From an uncultured Ruminococcus sp. (GTDB taxonomy: Bacteria; Bacillota; Clostridia; Oscillospirales; Ruminococcaceae): a DNA stretch of 64,000 nt. Where the stretch lies: assembly GCA_945868475.1 (NCBI GenBank), contig CAMBLM010000008.1, positions 60,935 through 124,934 of the forward strand, read 5' to 3'. The notes under the pieces were generated by a model. The model was given only the letters and a program-made list of their open reading frames with translations. It did not search any database and was not told the origin of the DNA. Position 1 is the stretch's first letter. Every line of letters starts with the position of its first letter. Made by a program: the position numbers and the translations under genes. Below, piece after piece: positions 35,449 through 43,679 of this stretch.

Positions 35449-35763
35449 TCAGCCGTTTACGATCGCATGGAAGATATCCTCTTCCCAGCTTCCGTGACGG
35501 TCCTCATACACGTCTTTAAGACGTTCGATCTCCTTTTCGCCCTCGGCATTGATAGCCTCGAGTTTCTTGTCGGCTTCGGCTTTTTCCTTTTCTTCGATCT
35601 CTTTGAGGGTAGCATCGGCAGCCTTTATGCGGGATTCAATGATCTTTTCCTGCTGCTCCTTTGCGCCTGCGATTATGAGATTGCGCTGTTTTTCAGCTTC
35701 GGCAAGCTTTTCCGAAGCACTTTTATCAATTTCGAGAATGCTCTGGATAATATTTTCGTCCAT
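35449..35763 (-). CDS. ntpF: V/A-type ATPase peripheral stalk coiled-coil subunit (H/NtpF-like)
   Basis: 104 aa, almost one continuous Glu/Lys/Ala helix (SASEKLAEAEKQRNLIIAGAKEQQEKIIESRIKAADATLKEIEEKEKAEADKKLE). It is the expected partner of subunit E in the peripheral stalk. First gene of the ATPase operon. A poor promoter (TTGATA, 17 bp, CATAAA) may lie between it and the terminator at 35828, or transcription may read through from upstream. Confidence 0.8.
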   Translation of the reverse strand: MDENIIQSILEIDKSASEKLAEAEKQRNLIIAGAKEQQEKIIESRIKAADATLKEIEEKEKAEADKKLEAINAEGEKEIERLKDVYEDRHGSWEEDIFHAIVNG

Positions 35764-35827
35764 AACTTACGATCATTCCTTTCTTTAAAGTTTATGCCGT
35801 CTGACTTTATGTTTATCAACTGCAAAA

Positions 35828-35854
35828 CCCATGCTGTTTTGTCGGCAGCATGGG
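35828..35854 (-). terminator. Terminator after the UPF0210 gene
   Basis: 9-bp stem cccatgctg / cagcatggg followed by TTTT on the minus strand, located directly after the stop codon. Confidence 0.8.
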
Positions 35855-35859
35855 CATTT

Positions 35860-37215
35860 TTAGTTTTTAAGACTGTGGAGAGGTGCAGGGATCTGTCCGC
35901 CTCTGTTGATGAACTTGGCAGGCGAATACTTGTTTACGCTCATAACGGGACCCTTGCCGAAAAGTCCGCCCCAATCGAGGAACTCGCCTTCCTTCATTCC
36001 GATAGCAGGGATAACTCTCACTGCTGTGGTCTTGTTGTTTACCATACCGATAGCAGCTTCGTCGGCGATGATAGCGGAGATAACTTCCGCAGTCGTATCG
36101 CCCGGGATCACTATCATATCAAGACCAACGGAGCATACAGCCGTCATAGCTTCAAGCTTTTCTATCTTGAGCGAACCGCAAACGGCAGCATCGATCATTC
36201 CTGCGTCCTCGGATACGGGGATAAATGCGCCCGAAAGTCCGCCGACCTTTGAGCAAGCCATTACGCCGCCCTTTTTAACCGCATCATTGAGCAGTGCAAG
36301 CGCAGCAGTTGTACCGCAGCAGCCGCAGCTTTCAAGACCGATCTCTTCAAGGATATGTGCAACGGAGTCACCGACTGCAGGAGTAGGTGCAAGCGAGAGG
36401 TCAACGATGCCGAACGGAACTCCGAGTCGCTTGGAAGCCTCTGTGCCGACGAGCTGACCAACTCTTGTGATCTTATATGCAGTCTTTTTGATGATATCGG
36501 ATATCTGTGTGATATCGGCATCGGGATACTTGGAAAGTGCGGAGCGAACAACGCCCGGTCCAGAAACGCCGACATTTATCATGCAGTCACGCTCACCAAC
36601 GCCGTGGTAAGCACCTGCCATAAACGGGTTATCGTCAACGGAGTTGCAGAAAACAACGAGCTTTGCAGCACCGAAGCACTGGTTGTCGATAGTTTTCTCT
36701 GCGCACTCACGGACGATACCGCCCATAAGCTTTACAGCATCAAGGTTGATACCGCTCTTTGTCGAGCCGATATTTACCGAAGAACAAACGCAGCTTGTTG
36801 AAGCGAGTGCTTCAGGGATGGAGTTGATAAGTCTTTCATCACCTGCTGCGAAGCCGTTCTGAACGAGTGCCGAATAACCGCCGATGAGGTTTACGCCGAC
36901 AGCCTTTGCAGCCTTTTCCATTGTAAGTGCGAACTTAACGGGGCTTTCCTTGCAGGCAGCGGAAACCATTGCGATAGGTGTAACGGAAAGACGCTTATTG
37001 ATGATAGGAACACCGAATTCCTTTTCGATATCCTCGCCGACCTTTACGAGATCCTTTGCGCAGGTCGTGATCTTATCATAGATCTTATCACAAGCCTTGT
37101 CGATGTCGCTGTCGATACAATCGAGAAGCGAAATACCCATCGTGATCGTTCTGATATCAAGACATTCGTCCTGGATCATTCTTATTGTTTCAAGTATATC
37201 ATGTACATTAAGCAT
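35860..37215 (-). CDS. UPF0210 (PFL family) protein
   Basis: 451 aa, full length for UPF0210, with the near-invariant N-terminus [32 protein letters not shown] and Gly-rich blocks ([59 protein letters not shown]). The structure of a family member shows a pyruvate-formate-lyase-like barrel, but no activity is established. It forms a two-gene operon with the upstream ACT-domain gene, a pairing conserved in Firmicutes. Confidence 0.92.
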   Translation of the reverse strand: MLNVHDILETIRMIQDECLDIRTITMGISLLDCIDSDIDKACDKIYDKITTCAKDLVKVGEDIEKEFGVPIINKRLSVTPIAMVSAACKESPVKFALTMEKAAKAVGVNLIGGYSALVQNGFAAGDERLINSIPEALASTSCVCSSVNIGSTKSGINLDAVKLMGGIVRECAEKTIDNQCFGAAKLVVFCNSVDDNPFMAGAYHGVGERDCMINVGVSGPGVVRSALSKYPDADITQISDIIKKTAYKITRVGQLVGTEASKRLGVPFGIVDLSLAPTPAVGDSVAHILEEIGLESCGCCGTTAALALLNDAVKKGGVMACSKVGGLSGAFIPVSEDAGMIDAAVCGSLKIEKLEAMTAVCSVGLDMIVIPGDTTAEVISAIIADEAAIGMVNNKTTAVRVIPAIGMKEGEFLDWGGLFGKGPVMSVNKYSPAKFINRGGQIPAPLHSLKN

Positions 37216-37249
37216 TTAATATAACTCCAGTTCTGAAAAAATACGTCAC

Positions 37250-37519
37250 TCAGACGGTATGCATCGTGTTGAAGATCTCTTCGTGCATTGTATTTATTTT
37301 AAGACCCATGCTGTCCCCGAGAGCAGTCATTCTGTCAACAAGCTCCGCAAAGCTCTTGTCAAGCTTTGAGATATCAACAAGCATTATCATAGCGAACATA
37401 TCCTGAAGTACGCTCTGGGTCACTTCGGTAACGTTAGCATTGAATTCAGCGCAGATACCGCTGACCTTTGCAAGAATACCGACTGTATCCTTACCAACAA
37501 CAGTTATAACAGCTCTCAT
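37250..37519 (-). CDS. ACT domain protein, UPF0237 family
   Basis: 89-aa single ACT domain (MRAVITVVGKDTVGILAKVSGICAEFNANVTEVTQSVLQDMFAMIMLVDI), a fold that binds amino acids or similar small regulators. It lies 34 bp upstream of UPF0210 and is probably its regulatory partner. CGGAGG precedes the ATG. The spacer 37520-37935 (416 bp) holds this leader, repeat copy C 27 bp upstream of the ATG, AT-rich DNA, and the promoter of the divergent lrp gene. Confidence 0.93.
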   Translation of the reverse strand: MRAVITVVGKDTVGILAKVSGICAEFNANVTEVTQSVLQDMFAMIMLVDISKLDKSFAELVDRMTALGDSMGLKINTMHEEIFNTMHTV

Positions 37520-37546
37520 AAAAAGAAACCTCCGAAAATAATTTTA

Positions 37547-37662
37547 TACAAAACGCCATTTAAAATTCAGAAAAAATCAAGCCGACAATCTTGTAGCTGT
37601 TTTTAACAGGTTTATATGCGATCTCGGCGCAGATTTTTTCTTTATTTTATCGGCGTTTAGTA
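37547..37662 (-). repeat. MITE-like element copy C (long form)
   Basis: 116-bp palindrome with ends TACAAAACGCCA / CGGCGTTTAGTA and intact TTA duplications at 37544-37546 and 37663-37665. It lies in the leader or promoter region of the ACT-UPF0210 operon. Confidence 0.93.
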
Positions 37663-37845
37663 TTATATACAAGATATTATAGCACAACCTTTTCCGCAAA
37701 AATAGACTAAATTTAAACAAATTTAAAGTTAAATTATTAACAAACTTATGGCTTTTCATATAAGAAAACTCTTTTTCCACCTTGCGCCGTAATTTTTGTC
37801 AGAAATGACAATTCGGAAAGCCTTTGCAAAATGTAAAAAAAGTTA

Positions 37846-37874
37846 TAGACTTTGCATTTCTTATGTGCTATAAT
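37846..37874 (+). promoter_or_regulatory. Promoter of the lrp-aminotransferase-ispE operon
   Basis: TAGACT, 17 bp, TATAAT, followed by AAGGA before the lrp start. Confidence 0.6.
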
Positions 37875-37935
37875 AATATGTATCGCAGCAAACCGATAAA
37901 ACTTGCTGTAGATCTGAAAAAAAGGATGGGTTGTA

Positions 37936-38415
37936 ATGGACAATATCTTAAAACTCCTCAAGCAGAACGCTCGGCTTTCCAACAAGGAAATCGCCTCAAT
38001 GACTGGTAACACCGAAGAAGCGGTCGCGACAAAGATAAAAGAGTATGAAAGCAGCGGCGTTATAAAGGGCTACTCCGCCATCCTCAATGACGAACTCGCA
38101 GATAAGGACAATGTTACCGCATTCATCGCAGTAAAGGTAACTCCGACAGCTGAATTCGGCTTTGACGCCATTGCCAAGAAGATTTTATCATACGGGGAAG
38201 TTGAGAGCCTTACACTTATGTCGGGCGCATTCGACCTCGCCGTTACAATAAGCGGCACAAACTATAAGGAGATCGCGCTGTTCGTTGCACAGCGTCTTTC
38301 CACTATTGAGGGCATCGTATCAACATCCACGCACTTCTTCCTCAAAAAATACAAGGATAAGGGCTTTATGATAAATGCCGATGACAAAGATGAAAGGAGT
38401 TTCGTTTCTCCATGA
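37936..38415 (+). CDS. Lrp/AsnC family transcriptional regulator
   Basis: 159 aa: N-terminal winged helix (ILKLLKQNARLSNKEIASMTGNTEEAVATKIKEYESSGVIKGYSAIL) and a C-terminal RAM/ACT-like domain (VTAFIAVKVTPTAEFGFDAIAKKILSYGEVESLTLMSGAFDLAVTISG). Members sense amino acids. The next gene, an aminotransferase, overlaps by 4 bp, so this protein probably controls or responds to amino-acid metabolism. Confidence 0.93.
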   Translation: MDNILKLLKQNARLSNKEIASMTGNTEEAVATKIKEYESSGVIKGYSAILNDELADKDNVTAFIAVKVTPTAEFGFDAIAKKILSYGEVESLTLMSGAFDLAVTISGTNYKEIALFVAQRLSTIEGIVSTSTHFFLKKYKDKGFMINADDKDERSFVSP

Positions 38416-39593
38416 TGGACTATGACCGAATACTTTCCGACAAGTGCAAGGAGATAAAGCCGTCGGGAATCCGTAAATTTTTTGATATTGCAAATTCAAT
38501 GGAGGGTGTCATCTCGCTCGGCGTCGGCGAACCCGATTTTGCCACTCCGTGGACAATACGCAGCAAAGCTATAACCACTCTCCAGCAGGGCAAGACAGTT
38601 TACACCGCAAATGCAGGACTTCTTGAACTCCGCTGTGCGATCTCAAAATATCTTGAACGCAAATATAACCTTAAATATGACCCCAAGAATGAAATAATCG
38701 TAACGGTCGGCGGTTCGGAGGCGATCGACCTGTGCATCAGAGCCGTTGTTGACCCCGGTGACGAAGTTCTTGTTGTCGAGCCGTCTTTCGTATGCTACAA
38801 GCCTATCGTTGACATTATGCACGGTGTCCCCGTCGTTATCGAAACGAAGCCGGAGGACAACTTCAAGCTCACGGCTGAGGCTCTCCGCGCAAAGATCACC
38901 GATAAGACAAAGCTTCTTATCCTCCCGTTCCCGAATAATCCGACGGGTGCGATCATGACAAGACCCGAACTTGAAGCTATCGCAGAAGTCCTCAGAGGAA
39001 CGAACATTCTCGTCCTTACGGACGAAATTTACTCTGAGCTTACCTATCACGGCAAGCACGTTTCCATCGCCGAGATCGACGGTATGCAGGAAAGAACTAT
39101 CTATGTAAACGGCTTTTCAAAGGCATTTGCAATGACAGGCTGGCGTCTTGGATATCTTGCAGGTCCGAAACCTCTCGTTTCGCAGATGCTCAAGATCCAC
39201 CAGTATGCAATAATGTGTTCCCCTACCGTTTCGCAGTATGCCGCTGTCGATGCGCTTGAAAAATGCGATGATGATGTTCAGTCAATGGTCAAGGAATACG
39301 ACATGCGCCGCAGATATATCGTCAACGCTTTCAACGAGCTTGGACTTACCTGCTTTGAACCGGGCGGCGCGTTCTATGTTTTCCCCTGCATAAAGTCAAC
39401 AGGACTTACCAGCCAGCAGTTCTGTGAAGACCTGCTTTATAAGCACAAAGTTGCTGTAGTTCCGGGCGATGCGTTCGGAGCTTGCGGCGAGGGTTACATA
39501 AGAGTTTCCTACGCTTATTCGCTCCAGCATCTTAAAACTGCGATTGAAGCAATAAGAGAGTACCTTGACGACCTCAAAAAAAATAATGGATAA
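38412..39593 (+). CDS. PLP-dependent class I/II aminotransferase
   Basis: 393-aa fold-type I aminotransferase. The PLP lysine is in YVNGFSKAFAMTGWRLGYL. Also seen are LPFPNNPTGAIM, VLTDEIYSELTY and the C-terminal substrate Arg in GEGYIRVSYA. It is similar to the aspartate/aromatic or PatA-like subgroup; substrate not assignable. The ATGATG start overlaps the lrp stop, so either ATG is possible. The gene runs 8 bp into ispE. Confidence 0.92.
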   Translation: MMDYDRILSDKCKEIKPSGIRKFFDIANSMEGVISLGVGEPDFATPWTIRSKAITTLQQGKTVYTANAGLLELRCAISKYLERKYNLKYDPKNEIIVTVGGSEAIDLCIRAVVDPGDEVLVVEPSFVCYKPIVDIMHGVPVVIETKPEDNFKLTAEALRAKITDKTKLLILPFPNNPTGAIMTRPELEAIAEVLRGTNILVLTDEIYSELTYHGKHVSIAEIDGMQERTIYVNGFSKAFAMTGWRLGYLAGPKPLVSQMLKIHQYAIMCSPTVSQYAAVDALEKCDDDVQSMVKEYDMRRRYIVNAFNELGLTCFEPGGAFYVFPCIKSTGLTSQQFCEDLLYKHKVAVVPGDAFGACGEGYIRVSYAYSLQHLKTAIEAIREYLDDLKKNNG

Positions 39594-40437
39594 GCTTTCT
39601 GTAAAGGCAAACGCCAAAATAAATCTGACACTCAACATCACGGGCAAACTTCCGAACGGCTACCACACCCTGCGGAGCATTATGCAGAGCATTTCGCTTC
39701 ACGATATTGTTACAGTTGAGAAAACAGCTCCAAACGAAATCGAAGTTATCTGCGGCGGCGAAATACCCTCGGGCGAACAGAACATAGCATACAAAGCTGC
39801 CCGTGAGTTTTTCCGCTTCGCTGATATTTCCGATATGGGCGTTAAGATAACTGTTGACAAGCATATCCCGTCCGAAGCGGGACTCGGCGGAGGAAGTGCC
39901 GATGCAGCCGCTGTTATATGCTGCCTGAACAAGCTTTTCGGCTGTGAGCTTCCGCAGAAAGCTCTTTGTGAGATAGGAGCTTCGGTAGGCGCAGACGTTC
40001 CGTTTTGCATTATGGGCGGAACTGCACTTTGCGAAGGCATCGGGGAAGTGATAACTCCCCTTTCGCCGCTCGAATGTGAATGTGTTCTTATCGCAAAGGG
40101 CAAGCTTGGCGTTTCCACCAAGGAAGCCTATGAAAAGATCGACAGCACAGAGATAAAACATTCCCCGTGGGAAATTTCCGACTTCAGCGGCGGATTTGAA
40201 AGCTGGGCAAAGCTTTGCTCCAACGATTTTGAAGCTGTTTCGGATGATCCCGAAGTCGAAGCTATAATTTCGGAGATGAAAAGCTGCGGTGCTTCGCTCT
40301 CACAGATGAGCGGAAGCGGTTCGGCTGTATTTGGATTGTTTTCCGAGCATAAAAAAGCCGAAAGCTGCCGTAAAAAACTTTCCGAACTCGGCGTCTTCGC
40401 TGAAATATGCGGATTTGCAAAAAATTCAATTGAATAA
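39586..40437 (+). CDS. ispE: 4-diphosphocytidyl-2-C-methyl-D-erythritol kinase
   Basis: 283-aa GHMP kinase of the non-mevalonate (MEP) isoprenoid pathway. It phosphorylates CDP-methylerythritol with ATP. Motif 1 is AKINLTLNITGKLPNGYH, the ATP loop is IPSEAGLGGGSADAAAV and motif 3 is SQMSGSGSAVFGLF. The ATG at 39586 (MDKLSVKANAK) is the family start and overlaps the aminotransferase stop. Pathway neighbours are not in the window. Confidence 0.94.
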   Translation: MDKLSVKANAKINLTLNITGKLPNGYHTLRSIMQSISLHDIVTVEKTAPNEIEVICGGEIPSGEQNIAYKAAREFFRFADISDMGVKITVDKHIPSEAGLGGGSADAAAVICCLNKLFGCELPQKALCEIGASVGADVPFCIMGGTALCEGIGEVITPLSPLECECVLIAKGKLGVSTKEAYEKIDSTEIKHSPWEISDFSGGFESWAKLCSNDFEAVSDDPEVEAIISEMKSCGASLSQMSGSGSAVFGLFSEHKKAESCRKKLSELGVFAEICGFAKNSIE

Positions 40438-40455
40438 TTATTTCCTTGGAAATAA

Positions 40456-40494
40456 AAATGCGTTTTCCCTGCACAAAGCTCGGAAAACGCATTT
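40456..40494. terminator. Bidirectional terminator between ispE and the hydrolase gene
   Basis: 13-bp stem aaatgcgttttcc / ggaaaacgcattt between convergent genes, with T-rich tails. Confidence 0.88.
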
Positions 40495-40498
40495 ATTT

Positions 40499-41455
40499 TT
40501 ACTTTATATATTTGCTAAGGAAATCATCGACAGTGCGGTAATATTTTTCGGGGTCAACCACGTCGCACTGCATATGGTCTGCGCCCTCGACAACGTAGGT
40601 TTCCTTTTCGCTTGCGCAGCTCTTATACAATGTATCGAACATTTCAAACGGTATGCACTTATCCTCAGTGCCCTGAATGAAAAGTATCGGGATATTCGTA
40701 TTTTTTACAGCTTCAACGGCACTCGCCTTTTTGAAGTCAAGACCGATAACAAACTTCGCATAGAGTGAAGCGAGGAACACTATCGGGTCGGGGAAAATAT
40801 GCAGAGTATCGCGTGTCTGACGCTTCATCATCGACCATACATCGGAATAGCCGCTGTCCTCGACGATCGCCTTGACGTTCTGCGGCAGACCGTCTGCGGA
40901 AGCCATCATTACCTCGGCTGCGCCCATTGAGATGCCGTAGAGTGCGATCTGCGCCTGTGGGTCACGGGCAAGGATAAAGTTCACATAGCCTTTGAGGTCG
41001 GATTTTTCGAGGTAGCCCATACCGATATAGCCGCCCTCCGTTCTGCCCGAGGCTCTGCCGTCTATTGCGAGGACATTATATCCCATTTTTGTGAAGTTAT
41101 AAGCCTGAAAACCGAGGTTGTATGCGCTGCCTTTGTAGCCATGGCACATTACGATATACTTGCGCGAATGTTTTTCAGCCATGCTCAGAACGGCGTGGAC
41201 TTTTATACCGCTTTTGGTAAGCAGGAAAACGTCCTCGGAATGAGCTTTGAACCACTCGGCATATTCCTTTGTGCGGTTTTTGAGGGTATCACGCTTTTCA
41301 TCGGCTTCTTTCTTGGTATTCTGCGGAAGCTTATCAACGGTGAAGCCTTTCTCACCTGCTTTGAGCGAATAATCGCAGAAAAGCTTTGCTGCGACTGCGC
41401 ATATTGCTGTTATCGCTGCGGCTGAGGAAAGTATCACCTTTACTGATTTTTTCAT
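40499..41455 (-). CDS. Alpha/beta hydrolase with N-terminal membrane anchor
   Basis: 318 aa. An N-terminal hydrophobic helix (VKVILSSAAAITAICAVAA) serves as a signal anchor. It is followed by an alpha/beta hydrolase domain with oxyanion region VMCHGYKGSAYN, nucleophile elbow LYGISMGAAEVM (Ser), Asp in IQGTEDKCIPF and His in EGADHMQCDV. It belongs to the BAAT/YqiK-like serine hydrolases; the substrate may be an acyl or peptide ester. ATG 41455 follows AGAAAGG; an earlier in-frame ATG lacks a site. Confidence 0.88.
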   Translation of the reverse strand: MKKSVKVILSSAAAITAICAVAAKLFCDYSLKAGEKGFTVDKLPQNTKKEADEKRDTLKNRTKEYAEWFKAHSEDVFLLTKSGIKVHAVLSMAEKHSRKYIVMCHGYKGSAYNLGFQAYNFTKMGYNVLAIDGRASGRTEGGYIGMGYLEKSDLKGYVNFILARDPQAQIALYGISMGAAEVMMASADGLPQNVKAIVEDSGYSDVWSMMKRQTRDTLHIFPDPIVFLASLYAKFVIGLDFKKASAVEAVKNTNIPILFIQGTEDKCIPFEMFDTLYKSCASEKETYVVEGADHMQCDVVDPEKYYRTVDDFLSKYIK

Positions 41456-41619
41456 TTCTATCCAACCTTTCTGTAAAAAAGAGGTCATATTTACTTTTTC
41501 TTAATTTTATCACATTTATTTTTAAAAGTCAATGAAAATCGACAAAGAGCGCAGAATAGGCGTTTTTCTCACGCAAGAAAATTCAGCAAAAATTTTTTTG
41601 ATAAATTTTGCAAAAGCCC

Positions 41620-41648
41620 TTGACAAACAGCTTGTATAGTGCTATAAT
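41620..41648 (+). promoter_or_regulatory. Consensus promoter of tRNA-Arg
   Basis: TTGACA, 17 bp, TATAAT. Confidence 0.92.
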
Positions 41649-41668
41649 AAATTACGCTGATTGAAGAT

Positions 41669-41745
41669 GCGTTGCTAGCTCAGCTGGATAGAGTGACTGG
41701 CTACGAACCAGTAGGTCAGGGGTTCGAGTCCCTTGCAGCGCACCA
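41669..41745 (+). tRNA. tRNA-Arg (ACG)
   Basis: 77 nt including CCA. The acceptor GCGTTGC pairs with GCAGCGC. The anticodon loop CTACGAA gives ACG (read as ICG). The T arm is AGGGG-TTCGAGT-CCCTT. Confidence 0.97.
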
Positions 41746-41753
41746 AACAGACT

Positions 41754-41779
41754 AAGCCTTGTGTTTATTCACAAGGCTT
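41754..41779 (+). terminator. Terminator after tRNA-Arg
   Basis: 10-bp stem aagccttgtg / cacaaggctt followed by TTTTATTTT. Confidence 0.9.
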
Positions 41780-41798
41780 TTTATTTTGCATATTTTTA

Positions 41799-41915
41799 TA
41801 CTAAACACCATTTTAAATTTAGAAAAAATCAAGCCGACAATCTCGTAGCTGTTTTTAACAGGTTTATATTGGATTTCGGCACAGATTTTTTCATTTATTT
41901 TATTGATGTTTAGTA
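41799..41915 (-). repeat. MITE-like element copy D (long form)
   Basis: 117-bp palindrome with ends TACTAAACACCA / TGATGTTTAGTA and TTA duplications at 41796-41798 and 41916-41918. It sits between the tRNA-Arg terminator and the aldolase terminator, in a 484-bp spacer (41489-41972) that otherwise holds only the tRNA unit. Confidence 0.93.
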
Positions 41916-41930
41916 TTATACACATACAAA

Positions 41931-41958
41931 AAGCCGACTGTTTTTGTGCAGTCGGCTT
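41931..41958 (-). terminator. Terminator of the aldolase gene
   Basis: 10-bp stem aagccgactg / cagtcggctt with T5 on the minus strand. Confidence 0.88.
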
Positions 41959-41972
41959 AGCTTTTTATTCAA

Positions 41973-42953
41973 TTAAGAAAGCTCGTAGAGAAGATCCTGA
42001 TAAAAATCATCGTAATCAGTCTTCTGATCCTTGATGAATGCGATAGCTGCTCTTGGGTGGCGGTTAAGAACACCTGTGAGCATATAAGGCACATCATAGC
42101 CCCATACAGAACCCTTTTCTCTTTCCTGCGAGATATACTTCTCAACGAACTTGAGCGCAGGAGAAAGGTTGTAGTTCGGATTTTTGAGGAATGCGAGCAT
42201 CTGCTCCATAAAGCAGTTGCCTGCGCCTCTGCCCATGCCGCTCATTGTTGCATCTGCAAAGCTTGCACCGAAAGCGATGCCCTCGATAGTGTTTGCGAAT
42301 GCGAGCTGCTGGTTATTGTGCATATGGAGTCCGACCTTCTTGCCGCAGGATTCAGCTGCCGCACAGTACATCTTGGTCATTTCGCGTATCTGCTCGGGGT
42401 AAAGTGAGCCATAGCTGTCAACGAGGTAGATAACGTCAACAGGTGAATCGCATACCATTTCAAGTGATTTCTTTACGTCCTCTTCCTTAGCTGCGGAGAT
42501 AGCCATAATGTTGACAGTCGTTTCGTAGCCGAGGTCGTGGCAGTAGTTTATCATTTCGATAGCACCCGGCATTTGGTGAGTATATGTAGCGATACGGATC
42601 ATATCGATAACGCTCTCGTCCTTAGGGATAATATCCTTTTTATAGTCGCAGCGTCCAACGTCAGCCATAACTGTGAGCTTGAGGTTTGTGTTGTTTTCGC
42701 CGACGATAGCACGGATATCCTCTTCATCGCAGAACTTCCACTTGCCGAAATCTTCAACCTTGAAAAGATCCTTTGAAGCCTTATAGCCGAATTCCATATA
42801 TTCAACGCCGGCTTTGACGTTGGTCTTATAAAGTTCCTTTACGAACTCATCAGAAAATCTGAAATTGTTTACAAGTCCGCCGTCACGGATAGTTGCATCG
42901 AGGAGCTTGATGTCAGGTCTGTATGACATAAGGTCGCCTTTTTTTTCTAACAT
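41973..42953 (-). CDS. HMGL-like (DRE-TIM) aldolase family protein
   Basis: 326 aa with the DRE-TIM signature LLDATIRDGGLVNNF at the N-terminus and metal-binding HMHNNQQLAF in the barrel. ATMSGMGRGAGNCFMEQML follows. This is close to the aldolase domain of 4-hydroxy-2-oxovalerate aldolase, without the DmpG C-terminal communication domain or a partner dehydrogenase gene. The reaction is unknown; C-C cleavage or condensation of a 2-oxo acid is likely. An alternative start at 42929 (MSYRPDIK) has AAGG 7 nt upstream and matches the family start better. The leader contains the palindrome at 42976-43017. Confidence 0.85.
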   Translation of the reverse strand: MLEKKGDLMSYRPDIKLLDATIRDGGLVNNFRFSDEFVKELYKTNVKAGVEYMEFGYKASKDLFKVEDFGKWKFCDEEDIRAIVGENNTNLKLTVMADVGRCDYKKDIIPKDESVIDMIRIATYTHQMPGAIEMINYCHDLGYETTVNIMAISAAKEEDVKKSLEMVCDSPVDVIYLVDSYGSLYPEQIREMTKMYCAAAESCGKKVGLHMHNNQQLAFANTIEGIAFGASFADATMSGMGRGAGNCFMEQMLAFLKNPNYNLSPALKFVEKYISQEREKGSVWGYDVPYMLTGVLNRHPRAAIAFIKDQKTDYDDFYQDLLYELS

Positions 42954-42975
42954 TTATAAACATTCCTTCCTTAAT

Positions 42976-43017
42976 ACTTTAGCGATTTTAAGCTTTTAAG
43001 CTTTTTAGTGCTAAAGT
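42976..43017 (-). promoter_or_regulatory. Palindrome in the leader of the aldolase gene
   Basis: ACTTTAGC ... GCTAAAGT 8-bp arms enclose two AAAAGCTT direct repeats (minus strand), 23 bp upstream of the gene. It could be an operator or RNA hairpin. No factor can be named. Confidence 0.4.
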
Positions 43018-43104
43018 GTATTTACTACATTTGATATTTTATCACATAACAATACTTCTGTCAACCACATATTTCATATTTTACATTTTGTTCATTTTTA
43101 CAAA

Positions 43105-43133
43105 AATGCGCCGACATTTTGTGTCGGCGCATT
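43105..43133 (-). terminator. Intergenic terminator hairpin
   Basis: 12-bp perfect stem aatgcgccgaca / tgtcggcgcatt followed by TTTTT on the minus strand. It insulates the aldolase gene from upstream transcription. Confidence 0.8.
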
Positions 43134-43141
43134 GATACTAA

Positions 43142-43241
43142 TACTAAACACCAATAAAATACAGGAAAAAATCTGCGCCGAAATCCTATATATGCGAGAT
43201 TATCGGCTTGATTTTTTCCAAATTTTAAATGGTGTTTAGTA
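43142..43241 (+). repeat. MITE-like element copy E (short form)
   Basis: 100-bp palindrome with perfect ends TACTAAACACCA / TGGTGTTTAGTA and TAA on both flanks (43139-43141, 43242-43244). It is nearly identical to the inner copy B, in opposite orientation. Confidence 0.95.
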
Positions 43242-43311
43242 TAATACTAAGGAAACGCTGGTTAATACGTTTTTGCCATTTTTCAAAATGTTTATGTCAA
43301 ATTGACATTAA

Positions 43312-43411
43312 TACTAAACACCAATAAGACTATAGACAAAAAATCGTCGCATAATCCATATATGCAAGATTATGCTCGATTTTTTGTATAGTTTTTAATT
43401 GGTGTTTAGTA
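43312..43411 (+). repeat. MITE-like element copy F (variant core)
   Basis: 100-bp element with perfect family ends and TAA duplications (43309-43311, 43412-43414). Its core is different: AGACAAAAAATCG ... CGATTTTTTGT arms, like the second repeat family at 43476, around a cataatcc/gattatg stem. Confidence 0.92.
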
Positions 43412-43475
43412 TAAAGACGTAAACTCGTACATTTCTCAAAATGGCAAAGCGAACTCTTCGCTTTAATCAGCTTTT

Positions 43476-43592
43476 TCCTAATTTTTAATCAAAGTGTAGA
43501 CAAAAAATCGGTGCAAAAGCCATATAAAGCTGTTAAACAGCTACGAGCTTTTGCGCCGACTTTTTTGTACACTTTCAGTTTAAAAATTAGTA
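43476..43592. repeat. Second palindromic repeat family, full-length copy
   Basis: 117-bp palindrome with ends TCCTAATTTTTAATCAAAGTG and CACTTTCAGTTTAAAAATTAGTA-like right arm. The inner arms GACAAAAAATCG / CGACTTTTTTGT surround a GCAAAAGC/GCTTTTGC stem and gctgttaaacagct loop. The right flank is TAA; the left flank is TTT (decayed). Related ends occur at 2693-2728 and 14696. Confidence 0.75.
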
Positions 43593-43670
43593 TAAACACC
43601 AATATAAAGCTGTTTTAACAGCTGCAAGATCTTTGGGTCGATTTTTCCAAATTTAAATGGTGTTTGGTTA
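43591..43670 (+). repeat. Degenerate MITE-like element copy H
   Basis: 80-bp remnant running TATAAACACCA ... TGGTGTTTGGTTA, with the left arm largely deleted. Its left end overlaps the right end of the preceding repeat, so it may be the older target. The whole 42954-43679 spacer (726 bp) otherwise contains no gene. Confidence 0.65.
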
Positions 43671-43679
43671 TAAGCAGAT

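Noticed and set aside
43142..43670. Possible CRISPR array or integron attC sites in the repeat-rich spacer
   Set aside because: The units are not evenly spaced, have no unique spacers of constant length, occur scattered elsewhere, and carry terminal inverted repeats with target duplications. No cas or integrase gene is present.
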